64,000 bases of DNA. It comes from Schizochytrium sp. TIO01. Lineage: Eukaryota > Sar > Bigyra > Thraustochytrida > Thraustochytriidae. The notes beneath the pieces were generated by a model. The model was given only the letters and a program-made list of their open reading frames with translations, ran no database searches and was not told where the DNA came from. The stretch spans positions 3,098,337 to 3,162,336 of the forward strand of contig SMSO01000037.1 in assembly GCA_004764695.1 (NCBI GenBank), written 5' to 3'. Of this stretch, positions 1 to 11,901 are shown in pieces. Within the stretch, counting starts at the first letter, position 1, and the number at the start of each line of letters is the position of its first letter. A program made the translations under genes and the position numbers.

Positions 1-1012
1 GACTATAACTGCTGCAAGTTCCGCCAGCCGAGCTCTTTCTTTTGTAGTCTCCGCTGCCTCCCTCCATCAAGTCCATTTTCGAGGTGCCGTTAAACTCCAT
101 CGCAGTGCTTTCCATTTCGCACGGCACAGCCACTTCGATCCCTCCAAGTCTCAGCAGTGCTTGCTTACTTACGCGTGGATGGCTGGAATCAACAACAACA
201 ACGTAGTTCTCGCAGACCAAATTGTACCCGAATGACCCGGAGCAGCAAACTTGAGCTCTTCAACTGCCAAGATCTCTTGATCGTCGAGCTTTATGACGAA
301 TCGTCGATGCGCTTGGAGTGAATGATTTCGCAGAGGCACTTGAGCTCCTGCCAAAGCGAAACCTGGGATGACTCAGGAGCTAGCTGCCAAGCAGATGAAC
401 AAACAATAAGAACAAACAAACAATAAAGATAAACAGACTGCTAAACATGTTCGCGTGCCATTGATTGAACGATGCAATGGGGGAAACTAAGAGCGTGCAG
501 TCGCTAGCTAGGCCTATGCCACTTCTAGAGGGGTTGAACTTAACAGCGAGGACCTGTTAATCAAGTCCCTCAAGTAATAGAATTCGCTGTTTACTGTTAC
601 TTCTATTTTCTTTTTCTTCTGTTTTGGTGAATTTTTTTTTCTTTTCTTTTTTTTCTAATTTACCAATTTTAAGTACTAGTAAGGAAATAACTAAATAACT
701 AAATAGCTAAATAAATGAAAGAATAAAAATAAGAAACTAGAAAACACTTGAGGACAAAGAATCGAGGAAAGAAGGAACGTACCTTCTTGAAACCTTCCGC
801 GGTATCGCTCTTCATAGAAAAGCGTCAACGCACCACTCCATATTCAGGTGCTCAGCAGTCGCCTCACTTTAAAGCCCTCCGCAAAACCACTTTTGCACTC
901 AACGTGGAGGCCAAAAGTGGTGAAATCAGGAAGTCAAGTCCCTTCGACCTCCTATTCGCTCACTCATCGACTACAATGTGCTAGCAACTAACTAGCTATC
1001 CACCTATATAAG

Positions 1013-1072
1013 CAGAAAGAAGAAAGAAGAAAGAAGAAAGAAGAAAGAAGAAAGAAGAAAGCAGAAAGAAGG
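1013..1072. repeat. Heptamer microsatellite (AGAAAGA)n
   Basis: About eight tandem copies of a 7-bp purine unit, AGAAAGA, with one variant copy near the end. One strand is pure purine and the other pure pyrimidine, a composition that can form triplex DNA. It lies in non-coding sequence. Confidence 0.9.
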
Positions 1073-2896
1073 TGGATGGGAAAGCCGCCTTTCTATTCAT
1101 TTATGCTCTCTGTTCCTGCCATGCACAAAGACTTTGGCCTGAGAGCCATCATTTCTCCCAGCGAGACGGCGTAAACAATCAACTAAGACCTAACTCTTCA
1201 GGACCCTAATCCTTCGAAAGCGCGAGTTTGCATGAAGAGAGAGAGAACGCACGCATTGCTTTTCAAGATTCTATAAGTGCCGGAGCTCCTCATCAACGCA
1301 GCAGGTAAGCTAGCAGTAGCTAGAAGGTACTTAGGACACACTTCAACTGGTACTACTACCCAGCTATCTATAGTAGTAGTCTTTAGGTTCTGGGTAAGAG
1401 TAACCATTTATATATATATAGTTTGATCTGCTTAAGAACCGCTTTGCGAAGGTCCCTCTTCACCTCTCACTTTAGAAAAGCCATCGAATCCTAAAAAGCA
1501 CAACCGGGACGCCTCAAGAACATAGCGCACTGCAACTTACTAAAGCACTTTGACAGACACGCCAGCAGCTACAACCATTATCAGCTCATCCCTCCATCAA
1601 CTAATCAATCAATCGATTAGAGACGAAGTTTGGAGCTTCGATGTCTTCAAACCACAGAACTACTTTCCAACGTATGTACGTATCAATCGAGTTGGAATAC
1701 AAAAAAATAATAAACCTAAAAATAAAATAGAGAATTGATTTTTAGTTTATAAATAGGTACTTCTTAACAGTTGAATCGGTTGTGACTATGAAGCTAGGCT
1801 ATGCTGTGGGTATGGAATGGCCTATTGATGAGGCTACCCAGGACTTGTTTTGCAGCTGTTGCTCTTTGCAAAACTAACCATCATCGCCACTTTAGTATTT
1901 TGAATATTATTTTAACTTATTTATTATTTCCCATTAGAGTGAAAAGTTAAAAATGCGACAACGTCAAATGAGATCGTTTACTGTTCATTCGTCGTCATGA
2001 CAGAGAGATTGGCCAAACTGAGGTTGGCTTTGTTTAGTCTCCACGCTTAAGCTCGCGATACTTTAGAGCTCCAGCAAGTGAGTAAAGAAGAGGAAGTTCC
2101 GGGCAGACAAACGAGTGAGTGAGTCTTCATCGCAGTCGATTCCATAATCGCAGTCGATTCCGTAATCGCTTGGTTCGATGGATTTCTCAGAAGCCTTCAG
2201 GTTCTTTCTTGCGAATGGGTGTGGAGCAATCAGGCCGCCCATAATGAAAACGGCACGACGATCTCCGCAATGGACGGCTCAAAGAGGCCCTCAGGTTCAT
2301 CTTCGATACCAAATAGCGAGCTGGGAAGAGGTCGCGTGCGTCGCTGGCTATGCATTGATTGGGCTTTCAACTGTTCTTCACTTAGTTTGAGCATTCTTTG
2401 GCAAATTTGGGATAGATGAAGGGAGGTGGTAGGGCCTCGCTAGTGTATACTATAACCGAGGAGGACTACCTGTTCTCGAGAAAAGTGTCCTTTTGGGGGT
2501 CGATCTTTCAGTGAATCGATTATTCAATTCATTTCATTGATCTATCTATTCGGAGGTCTTTGGAAACTTACTGTGGAAACATCTTCAAAGTAAAAAGAAG
2601 AAGTCACTTTGGTCTATCAACTTTGGTCTATCAACTTTGATCTATCAACCTTGAAATAAATGGGCCTCTGTGAGTTGAGTCACAGCACGTGTCCGAAGTC
2701 TGATTTCTTGCCCTCGAAATGCATAGACTTGAGACTTGAGAGATTGGCACGATCCCGGCGAGCGAGGGACTCTTCAGGACCACACTAATTGTACGCTGCT
2801 CATGCTGCAGCAGAGAAGCTGCCATCGCGAGACGTTCAAGCGTTGCACTGTTGTGCACTGCATTGTTGTGCATTATGTTGTTGTGCATTGCGGTAG

Positions 2897-2926
2897 TCTG
2901 CATTGCAATATTCTGCATTGCAATAT
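2897..2926. repeat. 15-bp direct tandem duplication
   Basis: The unit TCTGCATTGCAATAT occurs twice back to back and is followed by the start of a third copy. It sits at the end of a wider 2840-2930 tract of degenerate GTTGTGCATT repeats. Read on the minus strand this tract gives a spurious Met/Asn/His-rich peptide. Confidence 0.85.
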
Positions 2927-3465
2927 TCTGTATGTACACACGGCGAGTTCCACTTTCTTGAAATCTGGAGCTTCTGCATGAAAGCACGCGTGTTTTTAAA
3001 GAGCACTTACATCGTCTGTTGCTTAATTGGTTTATTCGGAGTGGTTCACTCATCCATTCGTTTGTCTTCAATCTAAGATGTGCAATTCATTCGTTCACTC
3101 ATTCGCAAGGGGTAGTAGCATACGTAGTACTAATTAGTAGGTACCTACTGCATTTCAAGGCAAGATGGACGATGTTGATGGATGGGATTCGCTCCTAAAG
3201 ATGGGCCTTACTGTTGGCACTCAGGGCTGAAGTTGCATAATATCGAGCGACGGAATGCGCTGAGGCCGAAGGGACTTGAGGAGATGAGCTCAGGCTCGTG
3301 TCAAGCTCGAGCAGCTTCAAGCTCTGGGAAGACGAATAAGATGTGACAAACCAAGAGCTCAATTTTCCACACGTGCTCGCGATAACTAACAAACATTCAG
3401 ACAAACAACTTTTTCTTTTCTTTTCTTTATTTAAAAACTGATTAAGAGAGGTTTTCTCTTTCAAA

Positions 3466-3549
<84 letters not shown>

Positions 3550-3551
3550 AG
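3466..3551. repeat. (AAAG)n microsatellite
   Basis: An 86-bp run of about 21 AAAG copies. On the minus strand it yields a meaningless repeated Phe-Leu-Ser peptide, which explains the 120-residue open frame there. Confidence 0.95.
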
Positions 3552-5003
3552 GCTCATTCAGAAGGAGCAAAAGGGGCGAACCAATAATCTCTCAAGATGA
3601 ACTTGGAAACTGGCCACGAACTTACTTACAAACTCAATTTCACTGTCGTCGGCCAAAGAGCCAAAGCGCAAACCGCCACATACTCACTTGCTCTGAGTGG
3701 CGAGACGAAGACAACTCAGGTTGTGCAGATCAGACTGAGATCCCATCGACCATTCGTCGATTCATTTCTTCGTCGCTCGTTCCAAACTCAATTTCATCTT
3801 CGGAAACAACCTTTCCTGAACATTAATCGATCTTTCTCTCTCAGTCAGTCTCTCCTTCGCATCGCTGTGGATTAGGTGCGCTTAAGGGACTCCTACCGCC
3901 CGGGCCTCACGCGAAAGGTCCAAAAACGCTTCTGAATTCCCCCTTTTTCTTTTTAATTTAAACTTTTGTTAAATTAAAGGAAGTCGTCCATAAGAAGCTC
4001 CAACTAAATTTTGAATTTCGAAATTCAATACTTTTGAATTTCAATACTTTTCAACTTCAATCATTTGAACTTGAAGAAAAGAAAAATGAAAAGAATTCAA
4101 ACGAACCACAAAACTTAATTAAACAGGTCTGGAGCACCTCGAGATCCGAGCGAGCAAACCCCGAACTGGAATCAGCCAAGCAAGCCAGCCAGCAACTGAG
4201 CTCGCCATACCTCCAAGGAAGCAGCGCACTCGAAGCTCGCGGCAGTCTCTCGTTGTCGTGGATTCCCTTCGCCTGCCTGTACGTACCTACCTTGAGCTTG
4301 TTGTTGTTGCGTTTGCTTGCACAATCTGCACATCGATTCATCGATCTCGGATTTCAAATCGGGCGCTCGCTAGGCGTATCAGTAGCAGTGCCAGTAAGGG
4401 CGCCAAGAGCAGCAAACCTCGAGGCTTCACTCGCTCGCTTGTTCAGCCGCCGCTAGCAGCGCACTCGTTAGTAGACAGGTCCAGCTGGCTGCAAAAGAGG
4501 CATCTCTCTCTGCTTGCAATCTCAAGCTTGGCATCTCGCGGGCTCTCTTTTGAGTAAGGGCTTCGACATCGACGCTCTCCATTATTGAAAAGCGCCAAAG
4601 CACAGATCCCCAGGACCACTTCCATCTGGGGGAGTAAGACTCAACTAAGGATTGGGTAAGAGAGGTTCTCCAAGTAGGAACCACGTGCCCCTCCCTGGTC
4701 TGCGGCACGCGCGCTCTTTGGCAAAACAAGCCCAACAGCAACAACAAAAAGAGGTACTGCTTCCGTTTGCAAACTGCAAGCTCCAGGAGCGACTGAGCGA
4801 AAGCAAACCCGAATTGGGTGCACGAGACAGAACTCTTTTCCTACTTCTACTTGTCTACTTCGAGTCGGTAGACGAGAGGGGAAAAGACTCGTACAAGCAA
4901 GTAACTGGATCGTAAGGTCTGGCTGGCCTGGTTCTCTTCTTTTTGACTTGTATAATTGAATTCCTGCTTGCAACGGAATAGAATCTTAAGTAAGTAGGCC
5001 ATC

Positions 5004-7272
5004 ATGATGAGCCCTGTCTTTGAAGATTTTGCCTTGGAGAAGTTCTCGGCAGCCTTTGAGGAAAAAGAGGATGCTCAGCATGAAGAGGATGCGGCAACCA
5101 TTGTTGATGACATTGAGGATGACGACCACCTCGAGGTCCTTCTTGAGGAAGTAGATCCCGCCTTCGAGTCAGAAGAAATCAGCAAGCCGGAAAATGATGC
5201 TCTTCGTCGCCTGCGTGAGGGCGTCGTTGGCGCTTTCTTCCCTGCTCAGACCCCTTTCGGAGAGAAACCTGTCGTTTACGCAGACTGGACTGCAAGTGGT
5301 CGCGGGTTTGCACCCCTTGAAGAATTCGTGAGCAACAAGGTCGTGCCTTTCTACGCCAACACTCACACTACATCCTCTCTTACAGGACTGCAAAGCACAC
5401 TCTTCCGTGAGGAAGGTCGTCAGATTATCCAAGACGCAGTCAACGCCAAAAAAGACACTGACCTTGTCATCTTCACAGGTACTGGTGCCACTGGTGCAGT
5501 AAACAAGTTTGCCACTCTGCTGGGCCTTGAGTTTAACTCTAGTAGTGACGGCATCGAGGTTTCTCGCCCAGTCGTTTTTGTTGGCCCTTTCGAGCACCAT
5601 AGTAACATCTTGCCCTGGCGCGAGTCCAACGCCGAGGTTGTCAATGTCCCTGAGCGTAAAGATGGACGTGGAGTTGATCAGAATGCTCTTGCGCAGCTTC
5701 TCAAGCTGTACCAGGACCGCCCCTTGCTTATTGGGTCGTTCTCTGCAGGATCAAACGTTACTGGAATCCTTGAGGACGTCAATGGAGTCTCTGCTGTACT
5801 TCACCGTCACGGAGCCCTCGCATGTTGGGACTACGCGGCTGCAGGCCCATATGCCCAGATTGACATGAACCCGGAACCTTCCCAAGGATGACCCCAACCA
5901 TGGTCTGGCCTACAAGGATGCAGTCTTTCTCTCTGTCCACAAATTTGTTGGTGGTATCAGCACCCCTGGCGTACTCATCGTCAAGCAGAAGCTTTTGGCA
6001 TGCGCAATGCCTGGAGCTGGCAGCATTGGAGGTGGAACTGTCTTTTTCGTGCGCGAGGATGGCCATCGCTACCTCTCGAACCTTGTCGAGCGTGAGGAAG
6101 GTGGTACTCCTGATGTTGTCGGTGCCATTCGAGCAGGACTCACTTTTCAACTTAAGCAAACTGTAGGATGCGATACCATTAAGAAACGGGATTGTGAACT
6201 TGGTGCGCTTGTCGCCGCCAAGCTTAGCTCACACCCAAAGATCATGCTGCTTGGCCCCGAGTGGCGTTATGAGGCGCGGCTTCCAATTGTAGCTTTTGTC
6301 ATTCGCCACGGATCCCGCCTCTTGCACTACAACTTTGTGTCAGCTGTCATGAATGATGTTTTCGGTATCCAAACGCGTGGCGGCTGCATGTGTGCTGGCA
6401 TCTATACTCGCCGTCTACTTGGCGTCTCGTACTCCTCACTGAACGCTATCGAGACTGAGATGGTTGATAACCGTGAGCTTGCTGAATTTATCAAGCCCGG
6501 CTTTACCCGTCTGAGCCTCTCATACTTCGCCACTGAAGACGAGGTCAACTACATTCTCGATGCCGTCCGTGCAGTCGCTGACCACGCCTGGAAGCTTCTG
6601 CCTTTGTACAGATATAACACACGCACTGGAGAGTGGAAGCACAAGACCCGCTTTGCCGAAAACCCCACCCGTCTCTGGTTGAGAGATTCTAACCTGCTAA
6701 GTGGTGATAACAAAGACAAATTCGCCGGAGTCAACACCGAGAAATCTGCCTCCAATGTATACCCTAAGCCTGACTTTAGCAAGCTGCTGGAACAAAGCAT
6801 TGCCCAAATTCATGCTGCTGCTGAAGAAGCAAAGGCAGAGCAACTTAGTGATCAGACCCAGATCTTTCAGGGCCCGTCTGCTCCCCTCCGCTGGTTTGTC
6901 ATGCCTTCCGAGGTCCACAGCCAAGTATGCTCTGATTGCCCTGTAGCCACGGCACCTGAAATGCAAGGTCCTGTTAACCCTAGCAAATACTGGGTGAACG
7001 TTAACGATCTTCCTCGCCAATACAGTAGTCTTGACGATGTATCCGTAGAGTCTAAATCAACTTCTTCAGAAGACTCCTACCGTGGCCCGAAGCCACCAGC
7101 AGGGCTTCGCGTCGATACTTCAACCAACACCAACAATAAAAACAAGATCATTTCGAACTCCTCCAAAGCGCGCACTGGAACTTCCCCTAAGCGAATCATC
7201 TGGAACATCTTGCAGAAGCACGTGATTAGGTCTGAGTCGAGACTCGCGAGCCCGAAACAGAAGTCGCCATAG
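5004..7272 (+). pseudogene. Class V PLP aminotransferase (cysteine desulfurase-like), apparent +1 frameshift
   Basis: This is a PLP-dependent class V aminotransferase of the cysteine desulfurase-like group. The first frame starts at the tandem ATG ATG at 5004 and stops at 5889-5891. Homology continues in the next frame from about 5881 to 7272. Skipping one base near 5880 gives one continuous protein of about 755 residues, with no GT-AG intron available in between. The N-terminus is acidic for roughly 55 residues. The catalytic core follows, with a TGTGATGAVNKF cofactor-phosphate loop and the PLP lysine at about residue 313 in an SVHKFVGG context. A long C-terminal extension is Ser/Asn/Lys-rich. 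The substrate cannot be assigned. Both halves keep good coding character, so a sequencing or assembly error is at least as likely as a true pseudogene. Its tail-to-tail neighbour is PPWD1. Confidence 0.75.
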
Positions 7273-8360
7273 AATAGGTCTCTGTGAGTCTAAGATTTCT
7301 CTCCGCCTAAGCAAATTTGCTCGTCCATAGAATATCGTGTTCCTGTTATCCATGTCATCGTGTTGTGTTTTAATAAATCAAAATCAATCTAGCAATTATA
7401 ATTGTTTCTTTTCACTATCAGTCTATCTTCATCGACATTTTGCAGCTTTTGGTTTTTCTTAAGTTTATAATTACTGTTGTTTTTCAAAGTGTAACGACTG
7501 TTAATAATAGACACTGCCTAACTGGTGAGAGTAACAAGAGATGTATTTATAAATCTCAGCCCCAAGCTTTGAGCCTTTGTGCTGTATTTGCATTCCACCA
7601 CACGATTTCCCAACAGAGTAAACTCTTAAATGAAGCAATCCTACTGAAATCAGATCATGATCAAACAAGAAAGAAGACAGATAAGGTTAAATTGCGAGAG
7701 GTATGCAAGCACTACTCAGGCAAATGACAAGTGCCAAAGCCTCATCACAAATACCAGAATTAAGCATCATGTATTAGTTTGTTCGCACATTGATTTAACT
7801 TCAATCCACTTGGACAACTCAGAGAGGGAATATTTAATAAATAATCAAGAAAGAACATAGTTTGCGTTTTATTCATCCGAAAGGAGGGGAGCACATTCAT
7901 GTGGCTAGACTTGACTTGTATAGGGCTTCAATTGGCTTTTATTCGCGTGTATTAATAGCCAGCACTCACAAAGACGACTTATCGTATAATAGAATAATTC
8001 CGTCCAAAGATGAGTATAAATCGACGGCTTGTGGTTCTGAAGTTCAGTACTTCTCTGGTGTAAGCTTTTCTGTTTCAGCAAAGTAAGATAATTTGGTAGT
8101 CAAACACTTCACAGCTCCAAGAACATGATTTTACTATCTGCATTTACTCTTTTTCTTTGTGCATGCTTTTCTTTTTCTTCTTATTTGTTGTATTTAAATA
8201 ATGCCCAAATGTACTCTTCTTTAGAAGAGCCTATTCTTCTTGAATCAAGCTTGACGTAGGTACATTATAGTTTTCTTTGCTTCACGCGTTAATTTCGTAG
8301 AGCATGTAATTTTTGGGACAAAGATCCGAATAATGGAAAAAAGAAAAATTAGAACAATTC
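7273..8360. other. AT-rich convergent intergenic region
   Basis: This is the shared 3' flank of the aminotransferase (+) and PPWD1 (-) genes. It is AT-rich and holds only short open frames in unrelated frames. No repeat array or RNA gene is evident apart from a poly(A)-signal-like hexamer near 7372. Confidence 0.6.
7372..7377 (+). terminator. Candidate polyadenylation signal AATAAA
   Basis: An AATAAA hexamer lies about 100 bases after the stop codon of the aminotransferase reading frame, in AT-rich sequence. Position and sequence fit a eukaryotic poly(A) signal. AATAAA is common by chance in such DNA, so this is tentative. Confidence 0.35.
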
Positions 8361-10565
8361 TTAGGGAGGAGCAAGCGAGATTGAGATTGATTGAATTTTC
8401 ACCGGAATGAGAGGCTTATCATGGGCATCGACCTTCACCTGCTCAATCTGTTTGACAGCCTCCATACCTCTCACAACACGGCCAAAAATAGTATGCTTTC
8501 CATCGAGCCATGGCGTCTCCTTCGTTGTGATGAAGAATTGACTACCGTTGGTGTTTGGTCCTGCATTTGCCATAGATAGGGTAAATGGACGATCGTGACG
8601 AAGCCTTTTGGTATTGATCTCGTCTGAAAAGGTTCCACCCCAAATAGACTCGCCACCAGTCCCGTTGCCCTTGGGATCTCCACCTTGTATCATAAAGTCG
8701 CGAATAACACGGTGAAATGTAAGGTTGTCATAGTATCCACGCTTAGCATGAGTTGAAAAGTTTTCGACTGTCAAAGGTGCATCATCCGGAAACAGTTCAA
8801 TCACAACATCACCCATTGAGGTGTGAAGAGTAGCAGCTCGAGGGAGAATCTGAGTAACAAGGTTTTGCTCACCTGCCATATTTTCTAGAACGTTCGCGTC
8901 TCCCGACAGGTTTGTGGGTTTCTCGTTGAATATATCGCGTCCTGAGCTTGAGTGAGTTGTGATCGCGTCGTCATCTCCTTCAGGCTCACGTCGAGTGAAT
9001 AGATAAAATCGTTGCTTGTTGAACGCAGCACACACAATAACAGGTTCTACAGAAAGAACACGGCTTCTGTTTTGCAGAGCGGATTTGTCAGCACCATGCA
9101 AGGCATGTTGCATCTGATAATCACGTTCTGGAGAACCTTGATACAGTGCAAGCGCAGTGAAGCGCTCAGAGCTTTCGAGGCGCCCTAGAACTCGCGTTGT
9201 CACACCTGTCTCCACATTGATGATCTTAATACCCTCCAACGTTGGCAGAACAATGAAGAGGCCTGACTCATCAAAGACGGCAACAGAAGGCGGAGCTTCT
9301 TTTGCCCTCACTTGATCAATGTACTTTTTCTCCATAGCAAGACGTCGACCCATATCGACAGGGTCAATGCCCTCCGCATCAGGGCTGGCCTTGGAAAATG
9401 CATCAGGTAACACCAGCTTTAGCTTTCCTGAGGCAAACCGTATCACTGAAACCTCCCCATTTGCACAGCTCAAGACAAAATATTTTCCTTGTGGGTCTGC
9501 GTGAATACCAAGAGCGTAGGTCTTGCTTTTGCAAAGCTGAAATAAATCAGTTTCAATCTTTCGTGAAAATTTCACAGTTCCAGGGGCAATTGAAGATGAT
9601 TTCTCAGGAAAACGAAATTCGGATACATCTCCAGATGATCCGTTCGTCCAATACTCAATCATCCCCTTTTCGTCTACGCTCACGACGCAGTGGCGCTCAG
9701 GAAAATAACACATGCATGTTACGGGTGCAAAATGCTGTTTAATCTGAGCAAGTGGTTTCGCGCCTTCCGCAGCCTCGTTATCAAAGATTGAGATTTCGCC
9801 TGAATCCTTGTGACCAGCCGCGATCAATTGGCGGCTTGAGCCTGTCGTTTGAGGATGACTCCGAAGCCACACGGCAGGTCCAGGGACGAAATCAAGGGTG
9901 ATGATGTTGATCATGTCAAAACCCTCCACATCAAACACTTTTATATTCCTATCCAGACCAGCGCTACATAGTCTTTTTCCATCAGGGCTGGTACAAAGAG
10001 CTGTAAGTGGTGCCGCATGAGCTTGGTACGTCTTCACAAACTCAACCTTACCTGGCATGATCTTCCAGAATCGTACTTGGCCGTCTGCGCTACCAGTCAT
10101 AATAAATGCGCATGACATTGAGACTGCAGTATGCGTGACCTGCGTTTTGTGCATGTAGCTTTTCTCGTATAGCTCTGCACAAGGAAGCCTATCTAAGTAC
10201 AGCTTTTCTAGCGCTGGGTCTACGTTTTTGGCAACACGTCGTCGCTTTTTGCCTCGAAGAGAACCACCAGCATTCTTGTTATCAACATCAGCACTTCTAC
10301 TGAGCTGCACCTCTTCGATGTTATCTGAATTTCCAGCAGGCAACTGTGTTCCTTGCAACGATCGTTTCTCTCCCTGTTGCGAAGAGCTCTGCTTCTCCCC
10401 AGAATTGCTTTCTGCAGGCAGCTTTGGTTGCGGGCCCTCGTCCTCTCCATCTCCATCGTCTGCACTACCGTTCGATCCTACAGGAGGAGGTTTGGTGGGG
10501 GGTGGGAGCGGGAGGGGTCCTTCATCGTCATCACTGCTTTCAGGATCCTCGCGTTTGGCGCTCAT
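8361..10565 (-). CDS. PPWD1: PPWD1-type WD40-repeat cyclophilin (peptidyl-prolyl isomerase)
   Basis: The protein has 734 residues and is intronless. Residues 1-110 are acidic, Pro-rich and end in a basic KKRRR patch that may be a nuclear signal. Residues about 130-510 carry WD40 repeats, with signatures such as VSMSCAFIMTGSADGQVRFW. Residues about 575-731 form a cyclophilin-type prolyl isomerase with the catalytic segments FHRVI, GGDPKGNGTGG, FFIT and WLDGKHTIFG. WD40 followed by a C-terminal cyclophilin is diagnostic of PPWD1, a nuclear protein found in spliceosomal complexes. Length and domain order match the family. The catalytic Arg, Phe and Trp positions look intact, so isomerase activity is expected. 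The gene is divergent from the lipase with a 346-bp shared upstream region. Start is the ATG at 10565. Confidence 0.95.
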   Translation of the reverse strand: MSAKREDPESSDDDEGPLPLPPPTKPPPVGSNGSADDGDGEDEGPQPKLPAESNSGEKQSSSQQGEKRSLQGTQLPAGNSDNIEEVQLSRSADVDNKNAGGSLRGKKRRRVAKNVDPALEKLYLDRLPCAELYEKSYMHKTQVTHTAVSMSCAFIMTGSADGQVRFWKIMPGKVEFVKTYQAHAAPLTALCTSPDGKRLCSAGLDRNIKVFDVEGFDMINIITLDFVPGPAVWLRSHPQTTGSSRQLIAAGHKDSGEISIFDNEAAEGAKPLAQIKQHFAPVTCMCYFPERHCVVSVDEKGMIEYWTNGSSGDVSEFRFPEKSSSIAPGTVKFSRKIETDLFQLCKSKTYALGIHADPQGKYFVLSCANGEVSVIRFASGKLKLVLPDAFSKASPDAEGIDPVDMGRRLAMEKKYIDQVRAKEAPPSVAVFDESGLFIVLPTLEGIKIINVETGVTTRVLGRLESSERFTALALYQGSPERDYQMQHALHGADKSALQNRSRVLSVEPVIVCAAFNKQRFYLFTRREPEGDDDAITTHSSSGRDIFNEKPTNLSGDANVLENMAGEQNLVTQILPRAATLHTSMGDVVIELFPDDAPLTVENFSTHAKRGYYDNLTFHRVIRDFMIQGGDPKGNGTGGESIWGGTFSDEINTKRLRHDRPFTLSMANAGPNTNGSQFFITTKETPWLDGKHTIFGRVVRGMEAVKQIEQVKVDAHDKPLIPVKIQSISISLAPP

Positions 10566-10911
10566 GGCTGCCTCGCCAGAGTGCTGACTGACAATTTCTG
10601 TTCGAGCACTTTGGTTTTTGATTTTAATCAGTCGATTACCGCTCTTGCAAATTCGTTGGATTTTATTTTTCCAACGAAAATATCTCCAAAACCACTTGAA
10701 ATTATCAAATAGAAAATATTCCTTCCAGGAGTTGCTATCTTAGTGATCAAGATAAAGGAATTCGTCACGATGTATCTTTGCCCAAGACTAAAAAGAATTT
10801 GGCGGAGCAGAACTCGAACTTTATTTTTTGCAGTTTGCTTTCAACAGTTCATAAGGTTCTCACTGCGCGAAGAAGTCGAGGCGCTCTGGTTACTCCTGCT
10901 GCTGCTTGAAG
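10566..10911. promoter_or_regulatory. Divergent promoter region, PPWD1 / lipase
   Basis: This 346-bp segment separates the ATG codons of two divergently transcribed genes, so it must hold both 5' UTRs and probably a bidirectional promoter. It is AT-rich in the middle (about 10615-10760). I see no clear TATA element or repeat. Confidence 0.5.
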
Positions 10912-11901
10912 ATGAGGGTTTTCGTGGCATCAATTCTCTGGAGCCTGGGTCTTCTGAGCATCGTCTGTTCGGCGGATGCCGTTAATGAGGGAGATTTTGA
11001 CGCTTTTGAATACGTACCATCGTGGAGGATTGTGAGCGAGGCACTCACGTCTGGCGAGTCTGATATTGAGGACCTTCATGATTCAATTGCACCTTTGATC
11101 AATGCTACTAAGAATGCATATTCCGGAGACCTTGCAGATCCGATTGGCCAGGGCTTTGCTTTGATTGCCAACCACACGCCTGCAGATGGAATGAATGCTC
11201 TGGCGTACCGTGGATCTGCTTCGCGTGTCATCGTGGCATATCGCGGCACGAGGTCAATTTCTGATGAGTGTGCTGATGTTCTGCTGTTTACCCCGAATGA
11301 TCCTCTTCCTGATGAATGTGAGGCCTTTTCCAAGGACACGCTTGACTACGTTGCACGGGCTCACGAGTTTGCGGAGGAGGCGCTAGCTGCTGCAGGAGAT
11401 GCGGAAGATGGCTTTGACGTGGTATTTACTGGACATAGCCTTGGTGCGTCCCTGGCTCAGCTCATGGCCCTTTCATTTCATGGAACTGCAAGCTCAAACT
11501 CCTCTAACACCTATCGTGCTATTGCATTTGCTCCTGCTGGAATCAAAGAAATTGCTATGCGCGATGGCTTCCCTACCAAAGATGCTAAAAAGGTGGCCGT
11601 AGTTTTGGTGAACAAGTATGACCCAGTGTATACTTCTACTTTAAGAACTGAAGTCGGTTCTGTCTGCGAATTCGTCGGCACTCACAAACCCCTACTCTGC
11701 TATTGCTGTGTGTCTCCCATGGCAACTGAGAATGCCTCTGTGATGGCTCGCCGATTGCGACCGCTACGTGAAGGAATAAGTTTTTCCACAGGGATGAGTA
11801 AAATGAGTTTCTGCTGTAGAGTATGCATGCAAAAAGCTCATCGTTACCCTAATTACATTCGGTTTTTCGAACAAATGACCCAAGTCCCTGAATGCATATA
11901 A
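10912..11901 (+). CDS. Secreted class 3 (fungal-type) lipase
   Basis: The 329-residue protein belongs to the alpha/beta-hydrolase class 3 lipases, which hydrolyse acylglycerols. I start it at the ATG at 10912 rather than the in-frame TTG two codons upstream. The first 23 residues (MRVFVASILWSLGLLSIVCS, then ADA) look like a cleavable signal peptide. The oxyanion-side motif VAYRGTRS is near residues 108-115. The nucleophile elbow GHSLG is at 174-178 with Ser176. An NKYDPVY segment supplies the probable Asp, and KAHRYPNYI near the C-terminus the probable His. Several Cys in the C-terminal third suggest disulfides, consistent with export. It is convergent with pyruvate kinase. Substrate preference cannot be read from the sequence. 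Confidence 0.9.
   Translation: MRVFVASILWSLGLLSIVCSADAVNEGDFDAFEYVPSWRIVSEALTSGESDIEDLHDSIAPLINATKNAYSGDLADPIGQGFALIANHTPADGMNALAYRGSASRVIVAYRGTRSISDECADVLLFTPNDPLPDECEAFSKDTLDYVARAHEFAEEALAAAGDAEDGFDVVFTGHSLGASLAQLMALSFHGTASSNSSNTYRAIAFAPAGIKEIAMRDGFPTKDAKKVAVVLVNKYDPVYTSTLRTEVGSVCEFVGTHKPLLCYCCVSPMATENASVMARRLRPLREGISFSTGMSKMSFCCRVCMQKAHRYPNYIRFFEQMTQVPECI

Larger units (their letters stand above)
1..5003. other. Gene-free, repeat-rich leading region
   Basis: I see no supportable gene here. Short open frames occur in all six frames with no recognisable domain, and the longer ones are translations of simple repeats. The region contains a heptamer array near 1013-1072, a 15-bp duplication near 2897-2926, an (AAAG)n tract near 3466-3551, and AT-rich direct repeats of a TTGAATTTC type near 4005-4060. 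The last 900 bases are more GC-rich and presumably include the promoter of the aminotransferase gene that begins at 5004. An unrecognised non-coding RNA or a multi-exon gene cannot be excluded by eye. Confidence 0.6.

Noticed and set aside
3195..3557. Minus-strand frame with repeated Phe-Leu-Ser
   Set aside because: It is a translation of the (AAAG)n microsatellite.
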